Below, piece after piece: positions 36,888 through 44,706 of a stretch of 64,000 bases of DNA. This DNA is from a bacterium. GTDB lineage: Bacteria; Desulfobacterota; JAPLJL01. The translations under genes were made by a program, and so were the position numbers. The notes beneath the pieces are model-generated. The model was given only the letters and a program-made list of their open reading frames with translations, did no database searches and had not been told where the DNA came from. Position 1 is the stretch's first letter. Each line of letters starts with the position of its first letter. The stretch spans positions 1 through 64,000 of the forward strand of contig JAQTNV010000012.1 in assembly GCA_028713675.1 (NCBI GenBank), in the 5' to 3' direction.

Positions 36888-37751
36888 TTAGATTTTATAC
36901 ATCCTCAGATACTTGATGACCATTTCCACCTTCTGGTCTCTATTGCTCTCCGACAGACCTTTCAGAACTTCCGTTATCGCGGTTTCCTTCCGCACGGCAT
37001 GTTTTTTCCTGAATTCGTCCGCAATGTTTATCCAGTCGTAATGAGTTAGAAGCGAGCATTTGGAATCGAAGGCAAATCCCTTGAACTGCGGGAGATTTTT
37101 CTCGATATAAGATTCCAGGCCGGCGCAGAAGTCCTCGAAAACCTTTCCGGACATGATTTTCGGCATCCGGTCCGAGACTTTCTGCGCGGGTAGAGGGTCG
37201 AGCCGTTCAGCCTCCGGCCGGGCCGACATCGCCGCCGGAGCGGTCCCAAGGTAATCCTTGTCATTAAGCCGCGTCAGCTTTTCGACGAACTCCGCGGGGG
37301 TGCAGGGATTTCTTCCCTGGAACTCGTCGGGATTCTGCCTGGCCAGCTCGCCGGTGAAACGCCCTTCAAACTCCGGATGATTCTTCACTAGACCCGCCAG
37401 CAGCCGGCTGTATTCCAGGATGCTGGCCGCCCGGATCAGGTCCTTGTCTCTTTTCCCCGATTCCCGGTACTGCAGGTACTGCCAGAACTTGCTGGCCCGC
37501 CTTTTGATGAATTCCACCAGCCACTGGTAGTTCTCGTCGGGTTTGAAGGGATTTTGGCAGACCTCCTTGAGTTTCTGATATTCCTGGGAGTCCTGGACAT
37601 TGTCTACCGCGATCCGGTAGGCGATGTCTTCCGTCCGCTGAACCGACAGCCCCGTGCCAAATTTGCGGAGGACACTGGAGGACCCCCCGGTTTTCCGGGA
37701 ACCGGTCTCGCCTTTCTTCCGGTCGGATTTATTTGAACTGATATCGGCCAC
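36888..37751 (-). CDS. Soluble protein of unknown function
   Basis: The 287-residue protein starts with GTG, with GGGGAG upstream. The first 30 residues are polar and disordered-looking (KSDRKKGETGSRKTGGSSS). The remainder is helical, with a C-terminal segment (about 205-287) beginning KIMSGKVFEDFCAGLESYIE. There is no signal peptide or membrane helix. It lies upstream of nothing obviously related: the toxin gene ends 34 bases before its start, so the three minus-strand genes could be cotranscribed. I recognise no family. Confidence 0.55.
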   Translation of the reverse strand: MADISSNKSDRKKGETGSRKTGGSSSVLRKFGTGLSVQRTEDIAYRIAVDNVQDSQEYQKLKEVCQNPFKPDENYQWLVEFIKRRASKFWQYLQYRESGKRDKDLIRAASILEYSRLLAGLVKNHPEFEGRFTGELARQNPDEFQGRNPCTPAEFVEKLTRLNDKDYLGTAPAAMSARPEAERLDPLPAQKVSDRMPKIMSGKVFEDFCAGLESYIEKNLPQFKGFAFDSKCSLLTHYDWINIADEFRKKHAVRKETAITEVLKGLSESNRDQKVEMVIKYLRMYKI

Positions 37752-37785
37752 GGTGGATTATTTCTCCCCGAAATAGTTCCTCCCG

Positions 37786-38061
37786 TTAAGACCGACGAAG
37801 ATACTTTTTAATCGAAGCATGATCACCAACCAGGATTAAGGTGAGCACGCCATTTGCCAGGGAAAAAAAAATCCGGGTTCTTAATCCCACCCGGATTTCC
37901 CAGTAAGGATCGCGGAGTTTCCTCAACCCCAGACCCGCGGTTTTCTCCGTGGTTTCAAAATATCGAAAGATTGCATCGATTGCCTGGGTCACTTTCTCTT
38001 TTAAATCTGGCTCGAGACCGGCGAAGGACCGGTCGAAAGAACTCAGGTAGCGGACAATCAT
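37786..38061 (-). CDS. RelE/HigB-like toxin
   Basis: This 91-residue protein has the RelE/ParE (phage Gp49-like) fold pattern: an N-terminal SFDRSF, two helices (LEPDLKEKVTQAIDAIFRYF), then strands KLRDPYWEIRVGLRTRIFFS and LILVGDHASIKKYLRR with conserved R and H residues. Such toxins usually cut mRNA on the ribosome. The ATG at 38061 overlaps the stop of the AbrB-type antitoxin by one base, so they are translationally coupled. A longer open frame upstream is out of register with the antitoxin gene and is discounted. Confidence 0.82.
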   Translation of the reverse strand: MIVRYLSSFDRSFAGLEPDLKEKVTQAIDAIFRYFETTEKTAGLGLRKLRDPYWEIRVGLRTRIFFSLANGVLTLILVGDHASIKKYLRRS

Positions 38062-38339
38062 TAGGGTTTCGGCATCCGCTTCTTGAGATGTTCCCGGGCA
38101 TCTTCCAGAGATGAATACTCCTTGTATTTCTTCTTTTTTACCTGCCGGCAAACGCACGCCTCCAGGGCTTCCCAATCCTCATCGCAGAGGCATTCCTCCA
38201 GCCGGACCGGCTTGAGGATAATCTCCGAACCCCTGGCGGTCGGTTCGAGGAAGTCACCGGGTTTTATTCCCGCCGCTTTAAGCAATCCGGCCGGGAGGGT
38301 AATTTGATTCTTCCCGTTGATCTGGCGCAGTTTGTTCAT
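38061..38339 (-). CDS. AbrB/MazE-type antitoxin
   Basis: This 92-residue protein begins with a swapped-hairpin AbrB DNA-binding domain (LRQINGKNQITLPAGLLKAAGIKPGDFLEP, 4-33) and continues with a charged C-terminal tail (KKKKYKEYSSLEDAREHLKK) that should wrap the toxin. A GGAGGG site sits six bases before the ATG. It lies immediately upstream of a RelE-like toxin and downstream of a promoter with a palindrome in the spacer, consistent with autoregulation of a toxin-antitoxin operon. Confidence 0.85.
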   Translation of the reverse strand: MNKLRQINGKNQITLPAGLLKAAGIKPGDFLEPTARGSEIILKPVRLEECLCDEDWEALEACVCRQVKKKKYKEYSSLEDAREHLKKRMPKP

Positions 38340-38552
38340 ATCGCACCCTCCAATAATCGCTTTTTCCTACTTTCATAATATCTGAATATCAGAAAATAGG
38401 CAAAAAATATTCGATTTGCCGTCTTCCACGAATAGATAATCCGCCGGAGCTTTTTCTGGAGATGGAATTATTCCCTTTGAAAAAGCGCAAACTTCTCTTT
38501 ATTGCTTATATTTGCACATGGCTTTCGCAGCCTAAAGGCTGTGTCTGCCTTT
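38340..38552. other. Region between the antitoxin gene and the SagB-like gene
   Basis: The 213 bases hold the antitoxin promoter and operator (38375-38403) and the third CGCAGCC-type palindrome (38526-38549). No gene is seen. Confidence 0.6.
38375..38403 (-). promoter_or_regulatory. Toxin-antitoxin promoter with operator palindrome in the spacer
   Basis: On the minus strand TTGCCT (38403-38398) and TATTAT (38380-38375) are exactly 17 bases apart. The spacer ends in the palindrome TCTGATATTCAGA (38393-38381), touching the -10 element. An AbrB-type antitoxin bound there would block RNA polymerase. Confidence 0.6.
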
Positions 38553-39257
38553 TTACTTCTCCGCCTTCGGATACCCTATGGTCTGCGCCAGGATGATTTT
38601 CTGGGTCTTCTTGAGATTTAAATCCTTGGCCAGGGCGTCCTTGTCGACCAGGCCGCGGATCACCGTAGACAGCCCCTCGGAAGCGCAGAAGAGATAAACA
38701 TTCTGGCCGATGAAACCGGCGCCGGCGGACGAATACATGAGCTTTTCCTCTTCGCTGACGAAAACCTTGCCCATCACGCTGACCCGGGAAAAATCCGCCA
38801 CGTAGACCAGATTCAGCGGCGCTTCCTTGACGAAAGGCTGGATTATTCTGCCTGTGTCTCCCCGCACGTCCTTGGCCAGCACGGGCTGCAGGACATTGGC
38901 CTTGGCGTCGTAAAGATAGGCCCCTTCCGCCATTACCACGTAGACATCTATTTCCTGCCAGTTCATCGCCGAGGGAGCGGTCCGCATCGCGGAAGCCGGC
39001 CGGTTGACCCCGTCGGCGGCCCAGAGCAGGTTGGAGAGGACCTGGAGGGGAAGCTTGTCCGGCTTGAAATCCCTGGAGGTTTTGCGGTCCTTCAGCACCT
39101 CCATCAGGGGCCTGCCCCCGGTCATCTGCGGGGGAGGCAGTTTAACCGGCTCCAGCTGAGCCGGCGGGGCCGGTTTCTCGCCGCCGTTTGAACTCGAAAC
39201 CCAGGCCAGGCCGATCATAAAAACAAAAACCAGTGAAACCCATGTCAGCTTTTTCAT
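38553..39257 (-). CDS. Exported SagB/ThcOx-like nitroreductase-fold protein
   Basis: The 234-residue protein has a signal peptide (KLTWVSLVFVFMIGLAWVSS, 3-22) and then a SagB-type nitroreductase fold: MEVLKDRKTSRDFKPDKLPL, LLWAADGVNRPASAMRTAPS, DVYVVMAEGAYLY, and YSSAGAGFIGQNVYLFCASE. The family uses FMN; substrates vary from peptide azolines to nitro compounds. Export of a flavoprotein is unusual, so a periplasmic role is implied. I chose the ATG at 39257, which has GAGGAGGAG directly upstream. No ribosomal-peptide genes adjoin it, so a bacteriocin role is unlikely. Confidence 0.8.
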   Translation of the reverse strand: MKKLTWVSLVFVFMIGLAWVSSSNGGEKPAPPAQLEPVKLPPPQMTGGRPLMEVLKDRKTSRDFKPDKLPLQVLSNLLWAADGVNRPASAMRTAPSAMNWQEIDVYVVMAEGAYLYDAKANVLQPVLAKDVRGDTGRIIQPFVKEAPLNLVYVADFSRVSVMGKVFVSEEEKLMYSSAGAGFIGQNVYLFCASEGLSTVIRGLVDKDALAKDLNLKKTQKIILAQTIGYPKAEK

Positions 39258-39368
39258 TTTTCTCCTCCTCTTTTCAGACACACTTTTGCTTTTGGAAATT
39301 ATAACAGAATAGACCCTTCTCCTGCAGGCGAGGAACCGGGTCAGAACGTTTTCGCAGAAAAACCAGGG

Positions 39369-40361
39369 CTAAAAAATATTTTTAAAAATCAGGCAGGTGA
39401 TCCAGCCGATCAGGGCGCAGACCGGGAAGGTGATAATCCAGGCGGTCACGATATCGCCCCCGACTCCCCAGCGAACCGCGGAGAACTTGCGGGTGGCCCC
39501 GACCCCCATGATCGAGGTATTAACCGTGTGGGTAGTACTCAGGGGGATGCCCAGGTGTGAAGCCAGCTCGATGGTCAGGCCCGTAGCGGTCTGGGCGGCG
39601 AAGCCCTGGACCGGCTCGAGCTTGGTCAGACGCATCCCGACCGTCCGAATGATATTCCAGCCCCCGAACGCGGTCCCCATCCCCATCACCAGGGCGCAGA
39701 GAACGATCACCCAGAACGGGATTTTGAACTCGGGGAGAACCCCGCCCATGACCAGGGCCAGAGTAAAAACCCCCATAAATTTCTGCCCGTCATTAGAGCC
39801 ATGGGCGAAAGCCATGAAAGCGGCGGAAAGCATCTGCAGGGGCCCGAAGATTTTTTTGATCAGGCCTGGACGGGTCTTCCGCAGGATCCAGTAGATGGCC
39901 GTCATTATGGTAATTCCTCCGATGAAACCCAGAAAGGTGGAGAAGCCCAAACCCAGAAAAACCTTGCGCCATCCGTCCCAGCAGAGGGAAGACCATCCCG
40001 CCGTGGCGACGCTCGCCCCCGCGAGCCCGGAAACCAGGGCATGGGTGGAGCTGGTCGGCAGACCCAGGGACCGGGCCAGAGTCCCCCATAAGACAATCCC
40101 CACCATGGCGGCGGCGATGGTCTGGACATTGATCACTTCCGGCCGGACAATCCCCTTCCCGATCGTCATGGCCACCGCGGTCCCCGACATCGTTCCCACG
40201 GCATTCAAAACCACCGCCATGATTAACGCCTGGGCGGGGGTCAACACCCGGGTGGAGACCACCGTGGCGATGGCATTGGGGGCGTCGGTCCAACCGTTGA
40301 CGAATTCAGCAGCCAGGACAAGGATTAAAACCGGCAGAAGCAGGAGCAGTCCATCAGGCAT
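39369..40361 (-). CDS. pit: Low-affinity inorganic phosphate transporter (Pit family)
   Basis: This 330-residue inner-membrane carrier has two inverted halves. The family signature appears as GWTDAPNAIATVVSTRVL (23-40) and FAHGSNDGQKFMGVF (about 189-203), with LPTSSTHALVSGLAG and IPLSTTHTVNTSIMG as the paired STTH-type loops. It imports phosphate as a metal-phosphate complex with protons. Its start overlaps by 8 bases the end of a DUF47 gene, the usual partner. Length is close to that of the short Pit proteins of deltaproteobacteria. Confidence 0.93.
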   Translation of the reverse strand: MPDGLLLLLPVLILVLAAEFVNGWTDAPNAIATVVSTRVLTPAQALIMAVVLNAVGTMSGTAVAMTIGKGIVRPEVINVQTIAAAMVGIVLWGTLARSLGLPTSSTHALVSGLAGASVATAGWSSLCWDGWRKVFLGLGFSTFLGFIGGITIMTAIYWILRKTRPGLIKKIFGPLQMLSAAFMAFAHGSNDGQKFMGVFTLALVMGGVLPEFKIPFWVIVLCALVMGMGTAFGGWNIIRTVGMRLTKLEPVQGFAAQTATGLTIELASHLGIPLSTTHTVNTSIMGVGATRKFSAVRWGVGGDIVTAWIITFPVCALIGWITCLIFKNIF

Positions 40362-40977
40362 ATTTCAGAATGACCCCCTCCAGGACATTGGCCACGTCCT
40401 CACACTTGTCGATGGCATTTTCCAGGTCTTCGAAGATTTCCTTCTGCTTGATGATTTCGATCGGGTCGGTCACTTTTTCAAACAGGTTGGAAAGCAGTTG
40501 GCGGTAAACCTGGTCTCCCTCGTTCTCAAGCTTGTTGGCCTCAATGCAGGATTTCATGACGGCGTCCGGTTTTTTCATCCGTTTCAGGCAGGTGATGGCC
40601 AGGAGGATCGCCTCCATGGATTTCACCAGGATCTCGGCCAGCGAGATGAACTTGGGATCGTAATTCTTGACTTTGAAGATCATGATTTTTTCCGCCGCGG
40701 TCTCGATCAGGTCGATCACATCGTCCAGGCGGCTGATCAGTTCGTGGATATCCTCACGGTCGATCGGGGTGATGAAGGTTTTGTTCAGCTTTTCCATCGT
40801 ATCGTGGGTGATCTGATCCCCGGCATGCTCCACGTCCTTGATCGCCCCGACCTTGGCTTCGAGGTTGACCGGATCCTTGAGCAGCTCGAGAAACATTCTC
40901 CCGCCCTTCAGGGCGTTTTCCGCGCTCAGTTCGAAAAGGTCGAAAAATTTTTCTTCTTTCGGAATGAAACTGATCAT
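40354..40977 (-). CDS. DUF47 family PhoU-like accessory protein of Pit
   Basis: This 207-residue all-helical protein of the PhoU-like DUF47 family contains acidic metal-binding segments (KDVEHAGDQITHDT and SRLDDVIDLIETAAE). Such proteins pair with Pit phosphate carriers and are thought to control them. AAAAGGAAGG precedes the ATG. The 3' end overlaps pit by 8 bases, so the order is regulator then carrier. The gene begins the operon. Confidence 0.9.
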   Translation of the reverse strand: MISFIPKEEKFFDLFELSAENALKGGRMFLELLKDPVNLEAKVGAIKDVEHAGDQITHDTMEKLNKTFITPIDREDIHELISRLDDVIDLIETAAEKIMIFKVKNYDPKFISLAEILVKSMEAILLAITCLKRMKKPDAVMKSCIEANKLENEGDQVYRQLLSNLFEKVTDPIEIIKQKEIFEDLENAIDKCEDVANVLEGVILKYA

Positions 40978-41139
40978 AATGTCTTACCTTCCTTTTCTTT
41001 TTAAATTCGGAGTTTTCAATTTAATTCTTTTCCCGTTTTTCTTCAAGATTTTTTCCCAACCATTTTAATCCGAAAAACGCGGAGGGGTGTTCCCTTTTTC
41101 CGTTTGACTGTTAGAGAATATTGTATATATAACTTATGG

Positions 41140-41604
41140 TTATCTATGGCTGGCCCCGGCCGGCTGGGGGGTTGACCGGGATGGCTGTTTTTGGTCCGCC
41201 TGGTCTTTCATCCAATCCTCCATCCAAACCCGGAGGTAACCGATCTGGGGGTCCACCCTGATTGCCAGGACCAGGGTGTTGATTGCCTCCGGGGCTTGAT
41301 GCCGGGAGATCAGGTCCTGTGCTTTCTGGGCATATTCTCTCGCGATTTGTCCTTTCCAGAAAAGGGCCAGGCTGTTTTTCGGGTCCAGAGCCAGGATCTC
41401 CCGGCAGTATTTCCATTTCATCCAGGTGTCGCCGGTTTCGTTCATCCGCGCGGACCAGTTTTCGATCTTCCCTTCTCTTCCTATCCCCAGGGTTGTCTTT
41501 ACCGTCCTTAACTCCTGGCGGAATAACCAGGCCGAGGGGCAGGCCACCAGCAGAAAGATCACGCAATTTATCGTTATGCCTAATATTTTTTGATAATGTT
41601 TCAC
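41140..41604 (-). CDS. Small membrane-anchored protein, possible TPR, beside parS
   Basis: From a GTG at 41604 the protein has 154 residues: an N-terminal membrane helix (ILGITINCVIFLLVACPSAW), a charged linker, and a pair of TPR-like helices (LALDPKNSLALFWKGQIARE; EAINTLVLAIRVDPQIGYLR). An ATG at 41640 would add 12 residues read from repeat DNA. The GTG lies inside the first parS site, so the start overlaps a chromosome-partition site. No strong ribosome binding site is visible for either. It is probably real, since helices and composition are sensible, but the function is unknown. Confidence 0.55.
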   Translation of the reverse strand: MKHYQKILGITINCVIFLLVACPSAWLFRQELRTVKTTLGIGREGKIENWSARMNETGDTWMKWKYCREILALDPKNSLALFWKGQIAREYAQKAQDLISRHQAPEAINTLVLAIRVDPQIGYLRVWMEDWMKDQADQKQPSRSTPQPAGASHR

Positions 41605-41612
41605 GTGAAACA
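41597..41612. promoter_or_regulatory. parS chromosome-partition site 1
   Basis: TGTTTCACGTGAAACA is a perfect 16-base palindrome and matches the bacterial ParB-binding consensus. It lies about 7-9 kb from the origin region, where such sites cluster. Confidence 0.9.
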
Positions 41613-41742
41613 CCACATCAAAGCAATTACCAAATTCCAAAATCCAATTACCAAACTAATCAAAGGCAGTTTCCTCGTTTGGAACTTGGAGCTTGGTAAT
41701 TGCTTGCCCTGAGCGGAGTCGAAGGGGAGCTTGATTTGAATT

Positions 41743-41758
41743 TGTTTCACGTGAAACA
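41743..41758. promoter_or_regulatory. parS chromosome-partition site 2
   Basis: This is a second identical TGTTTCACGTGAAACA, 146 bases from the first and 3 bases beyond the mnmE stop codon. The gap holds AATTACCAAATTCCAA-type repeats and a TGCCCTGAG-N5-TCGAAGG element. Confidence 0.9.
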
Positions 41759-41761
41759 TCT

Positions 41762-43207
41762 CTATTTTCCCAGGCAGAACCGGGAGAAGATCTCCGAGAG
41801 AACCTCTTCCCGGTCGCCGAGAAACTCCCTTCCCAGGATTTCCCCCAGGCTTCCGCCGGCTTCCCGGAGGTCCTCAGCGATGAATTCGGGCGGCCGGTCT
41901 TCGGCCAGGGCCAGGATCCCCCGCTTCAGGGCCTCGCGAGCCCGGATCAGTCCCCGGTAATGCCGGAGGTTGGAGATCCAGATCTCGTCCCCCGACTGGG
42001 GTGAAGCGACCAGGGCCAGGATCTTTTCCTCCAGCCCGGCCAGGCCCGTCCCTTCCCGGGCGGAAACCCGGGAAAAACCGGCCCCGGGATAAAGGCCCCG
42101 GGCCTCTTCCTCCCGCACCGCCTCCGGCAGGTCCATTTTGTTCACAACCACGAATACCTGCGTCTGGGTTCCGGCGGACCGGAGTCCGTTTTCACCCTGG
42201 GTTTTCAGCCATTCGGCGGTCTGGTAATCCTCCGGCCCCAGTCTTTCCGCGCCATCCAGAACCAAAACAATCAGATCGGCCTCCTCCAGGAAATGGTCGG
42301 ACATCCGGATCCCGGCCTGTTCCACCCGGCCTCCGGTCTTCCTCCTCCCGGCGGTATCGTAATAAACCACCTTCCTTCCTTTTATATAGGCTGAGGCCTC
42401 GATTACATCCCTGGTGGTCCCCGGTTCCGGGTCCACCAGAGCCCGTTCCTTTTTCAGGAGCGCATTGAAAAGGCTCGATTTTCCCACATTGGGGCGTCCG
42501 ATGATGGCGACCCGCAAACCCTCCCGGAGGATCTTTCCCTCCCGGAAATGGGAGGCCATCCCCGCGATCTCCCGTTCCATTGTTTCCAGGGCTTGTTTCA
42601 TCCCCTTCCTCCCGGCCCGGTCCTCCGGGACATCCTCCGGAAAATCGATTTCCGCCTCCAGCCGCGCCAAGCCGGCAATCAGCGCCTCCCGCCAGGCTTC
42701 GATTTTATCCCGGAGCCGGCCGAGCAGCTGCCCGGCTGCCTGGGACAGCCCTTCCCGGGTCTGGGCCTGGACCAGGTCCAAAACCGCCTCGGCCTGGGTC
42801 AGGTCCAATTTTCCCCGCAGATACGCCCGGAGCGTAAATTCCCCCCGGTCGGCCAGGCGGGCCCCGGCTTCCACCAGGTTCCGGACCAGTTCCGCCATCA
42901 TCACCGGGCTTCCGTGCCCGTGGATTTCGATCACGTCTTCGCCGGTATAGGAATAAGGGGCGGGCATGTAAAGCAGAAGACCGTCATCCAGGATTTCGCC
43001 CCCGGCCCCACGGATTTCGCCCCGGTATAAATGCCGGGGTTTCCAGGCCGGGCCGGATCCGGCGTCCTTCTCCCGGCCTCCCCGGACGTTAAAGAACCTC
43101 CGGGCTAACTCCGGGGCGCGGGGCCCCGAGATCCGAACCACACCCACCCCTCCCTCTCCGGGCGGGGTGGCCGGGGCCACTATTGTGTCGGAATAGTTAT
43201 TCACCAA
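41762..43207 (-). CDS. mnmE: tRNA modification GTPase MnmE
   Basis: MnmE works with MnmG to modify U34 of certain tRNAs (5-carboxymethylaminomethyl-type). The 481-residue protein has the formyl-THF-binding N-domain (TIVAPATPPGEGGVGVVRIS), helical linker, inserted G domain with GRPNVGKSS (237-245), DTAGRR and NKMD, and the C-terminal catalytic FCLGK with its cysteine. Start is TTG at 43207 or the adjacent GTG at 43204. It ends the rpmH-to-mnmE gene run near the origin. The usual neighbours mnmG, rsmG, parA and parB are not next to it. Confidence 0.95.
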   Translation of the reverse strand: MVNNYSDTIVAPATPPGEGGVGVVRISGPRAPELARRFFNVRGGREKDAGSGPAWKPRHLYRGEIRGAGGEILDDGLLLYMPAPYSYTGEDVIEIHGHGSPVMMAELVRNLVEAGARLADRGEFTLRAYLRGKLDLTQAEAVLDLVQAQTREGLSQAAGQLLGRLRDKIEAWREALIAGLARLEAEIDFPEDVPEDRAGRKGMKQALETMEREIAGMASHFREGKILREGLRVAIIGRPNVGKSSLFNALLKKERALVDPEPGTTRDVIEASAYIKGRKVVYYDTAGRRKTGGRVEQAGIRMSDHFLEEADLIVLVLDGAERLGPEDYQTAEWLKTQGENGLRSAGTQTQVFVVVNKMDLPEAVREEEARGLYPGAGFSRVSAREGTGLAGLEEKILALVASPQSGDEIWISNLRHYRGLIRAREALKRGILALAEDRPPEFIAEDLREAGGSLGEILGREFLGDREEVLSEIFSRFCLGK

Positions 43208-43276
43208 TTCTCAAAGGAATCGTTTCCGAAAAACCTTCTGTTTCCAATGTTGGTAATAAAGTCGAAAAACCGGGGT

Positions 43277-44692
43277 TCAATAGATTATCTGCTGGTTTGA
43301 CCCGGTCAGGGGATCAACCACCAGGATCCGGCCTCCGGAGGTGTCGGTGACCCAGACCCATCCCCGGGTTTCGTCCAGATACAGCTGCGGTGCCGCCGCC
43401 CCGACATATTTACCGGTGATCCCGTCCTGGGTGGTGATGGAAAACGCGTCCCCCGCGCTGGCGGGGTATTCCCCGGCGGAAAGGAGGAAGCTTAATTCCC
43501 CTCCGGTGGTGGTATAGGCCTCGCCTTCCTGAGCCAGGTCCGGCTGCGTCCCGCTGACGGTTCCTTCCACCTGCCATCCGGATCCGGTGTAGGTTATCGT
43601 CCAGGTCTCCGCTTTGGTCACCCCGAGACAACTGGCGGTCTTGATTTTGCTGATTTCCGGGTTGGAAACGGGATCGACATCGGCAAACACCGCGCTCCCC
43701 GCCGAGCTGTAGTCCGAGCCCAGACTTCCGTAGCAGCCGGAAGCGAAGTCGAAAAGATGCAGGTATCCCGCGAGCGTCACCCAGATCAGAACCGGATCCC
43801 CGGAGAGTTTCCCGGCCGCCATTCCCCCGGTCAGTCCTTTGAGATCAACCTTCCGGGTGGACTCGGTCTGGTCCAGGGAAAATTTATAAGCCAGGGTCTG
43901 GCCTTCCGGGACAATCATGACCGCGCCCCCCGGATACGCCTGGGGAGAAAAAAGAATCGTCCGGCAGGCTCCCACCCCGGAAAGCTCCGGGGTCCAGGGA
44001 AGGTCCGTGACCTGGTTGAAATCGGTCAGCCCCAGCCAGCCGAACCGGGTTTCGCCCGGCCCGTAGCGGAGCAGCAGATGCCCGCCATCGGGGGCGAGCT
44101 CCAGGCCCCTGGTTTCGGGTATCACCGCCAGGGTCTGGGCTTCGGCGGCGGAAAGCGTGGCGGGAAGCTTCATGATCGTGCCGGACCCTCCGGAAGCATA
44201 AACATCCGCAAGCAGGAGATACACCGCGCCCCCGTCAGCCACGGCAAAATCCCGGGGCAGATCCGGAAGACCCAGAGTGCTTTGAACGGTGAAACCCTGG
44301 GTCTCGTAACTCCGCAGGACCGGTCCGGTCGCATTTTCCGCCATCAGAACCAGGCGGTTTCCGTCCGGGCTCATTTTCAGGTCCAAAATGCTTTCCCCTA
44401 GGCTGAGGACCGGGAGCTTGGCTTTTTTCCCGTCGTCACCCACCTTTTCCGGGATTTCATAGTCCTCGGCGCCAACCGTCCAGATTTTCCCCAGGGCCCT
44501 CTCCCCGACGATCACCATCCCGGAGGCCTCGCCCCGGACAAAGTCCGGAGCGGTCAGGAGATCCGTCGCGGTCGATGACGAGCCGCAGGCAAAACCCCAA
44601 AAGGCCAGAATGGCCCCGGCGGCCAGGAAAAACGAAGCCTTCCGGCATAAACGCAATTTTTCTGTCTGGTTTGGTAATTGGAATTTGGTCAT
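43277..44692 (-). CDS. Beta-propeller-like lipoprotein, origin cluster, first
   Basis: The 471-residue protein has an N-terminal hydrophobic segment ending in a possible lipobox cysteine (FFLAAGAILAFWGFACGSSS). Repeated short WD/YVTN-like strands follow (GKIWTVGAED; LDLKMSPDGNRLVLMAEN; LELAPDGGHLLLRYGPGE; GWVWVTDTSGGRILVVDPLT), consistent with a seven-bladed propeller. The start shown lies in AATTACCAAATTCCAA-type repeat DNA and lacks a ribosome binding site, so the true start may be a TTG near the hydrophobic segment. It is adjacent to a second propeller lipoprotein. Function unknown. Confidence 0.65.
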   Translation of the reverse strand: MTKFQLPNQTEKLRLCRKASFFLAAGAILAFWGFACGSSSTATDLLTAPDFVRGEASGMVIVGERALGKIWTVGAEDYEIPEKVGDDGKKAKLPVLSLGESILDLKMSPDGNRLVLMAENATGPVLRSYETQGFTVQSTLGLPDLPRDFAVADGGAVYLLLADVYASGGSGTIMKLPATLSAAEAQTLAVIPETRGLELAPDGGHLLLRYGPGETRFGWLGLTDFNQVTDLPWTPELSGVGACRTILFSPQAYPGGAVMIVPEGQTLAYKFSLDQTESTRKVDLKGLTGGMAAGKLSGDPVLIWVTLAGYLHLFDFASGCYGSLGSDYSSAGSAVFADVDPVSNPEISKIKTASCLGVTKAETWTITYTGSGWQVEGTVSGTQPDLAQEGEAYTTTGGELSFLLSAGEYPASAGDAFSITTQDGITGKYVGAAAPQLYLDETRGWVWVTDTSGGRILVVDPLTGSNQQIIY

Positions 44693-44706
44693 TGGTTATT
44701 GGTTCT

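Noticed and set aside
41104-41132. Promoter-like TTGACT with TATATA 16 bases on, plus strand
   Set aside because: No plus-strand gene follows; it would run antisense into a minus-strand gene. It could be real but cannot be supported.
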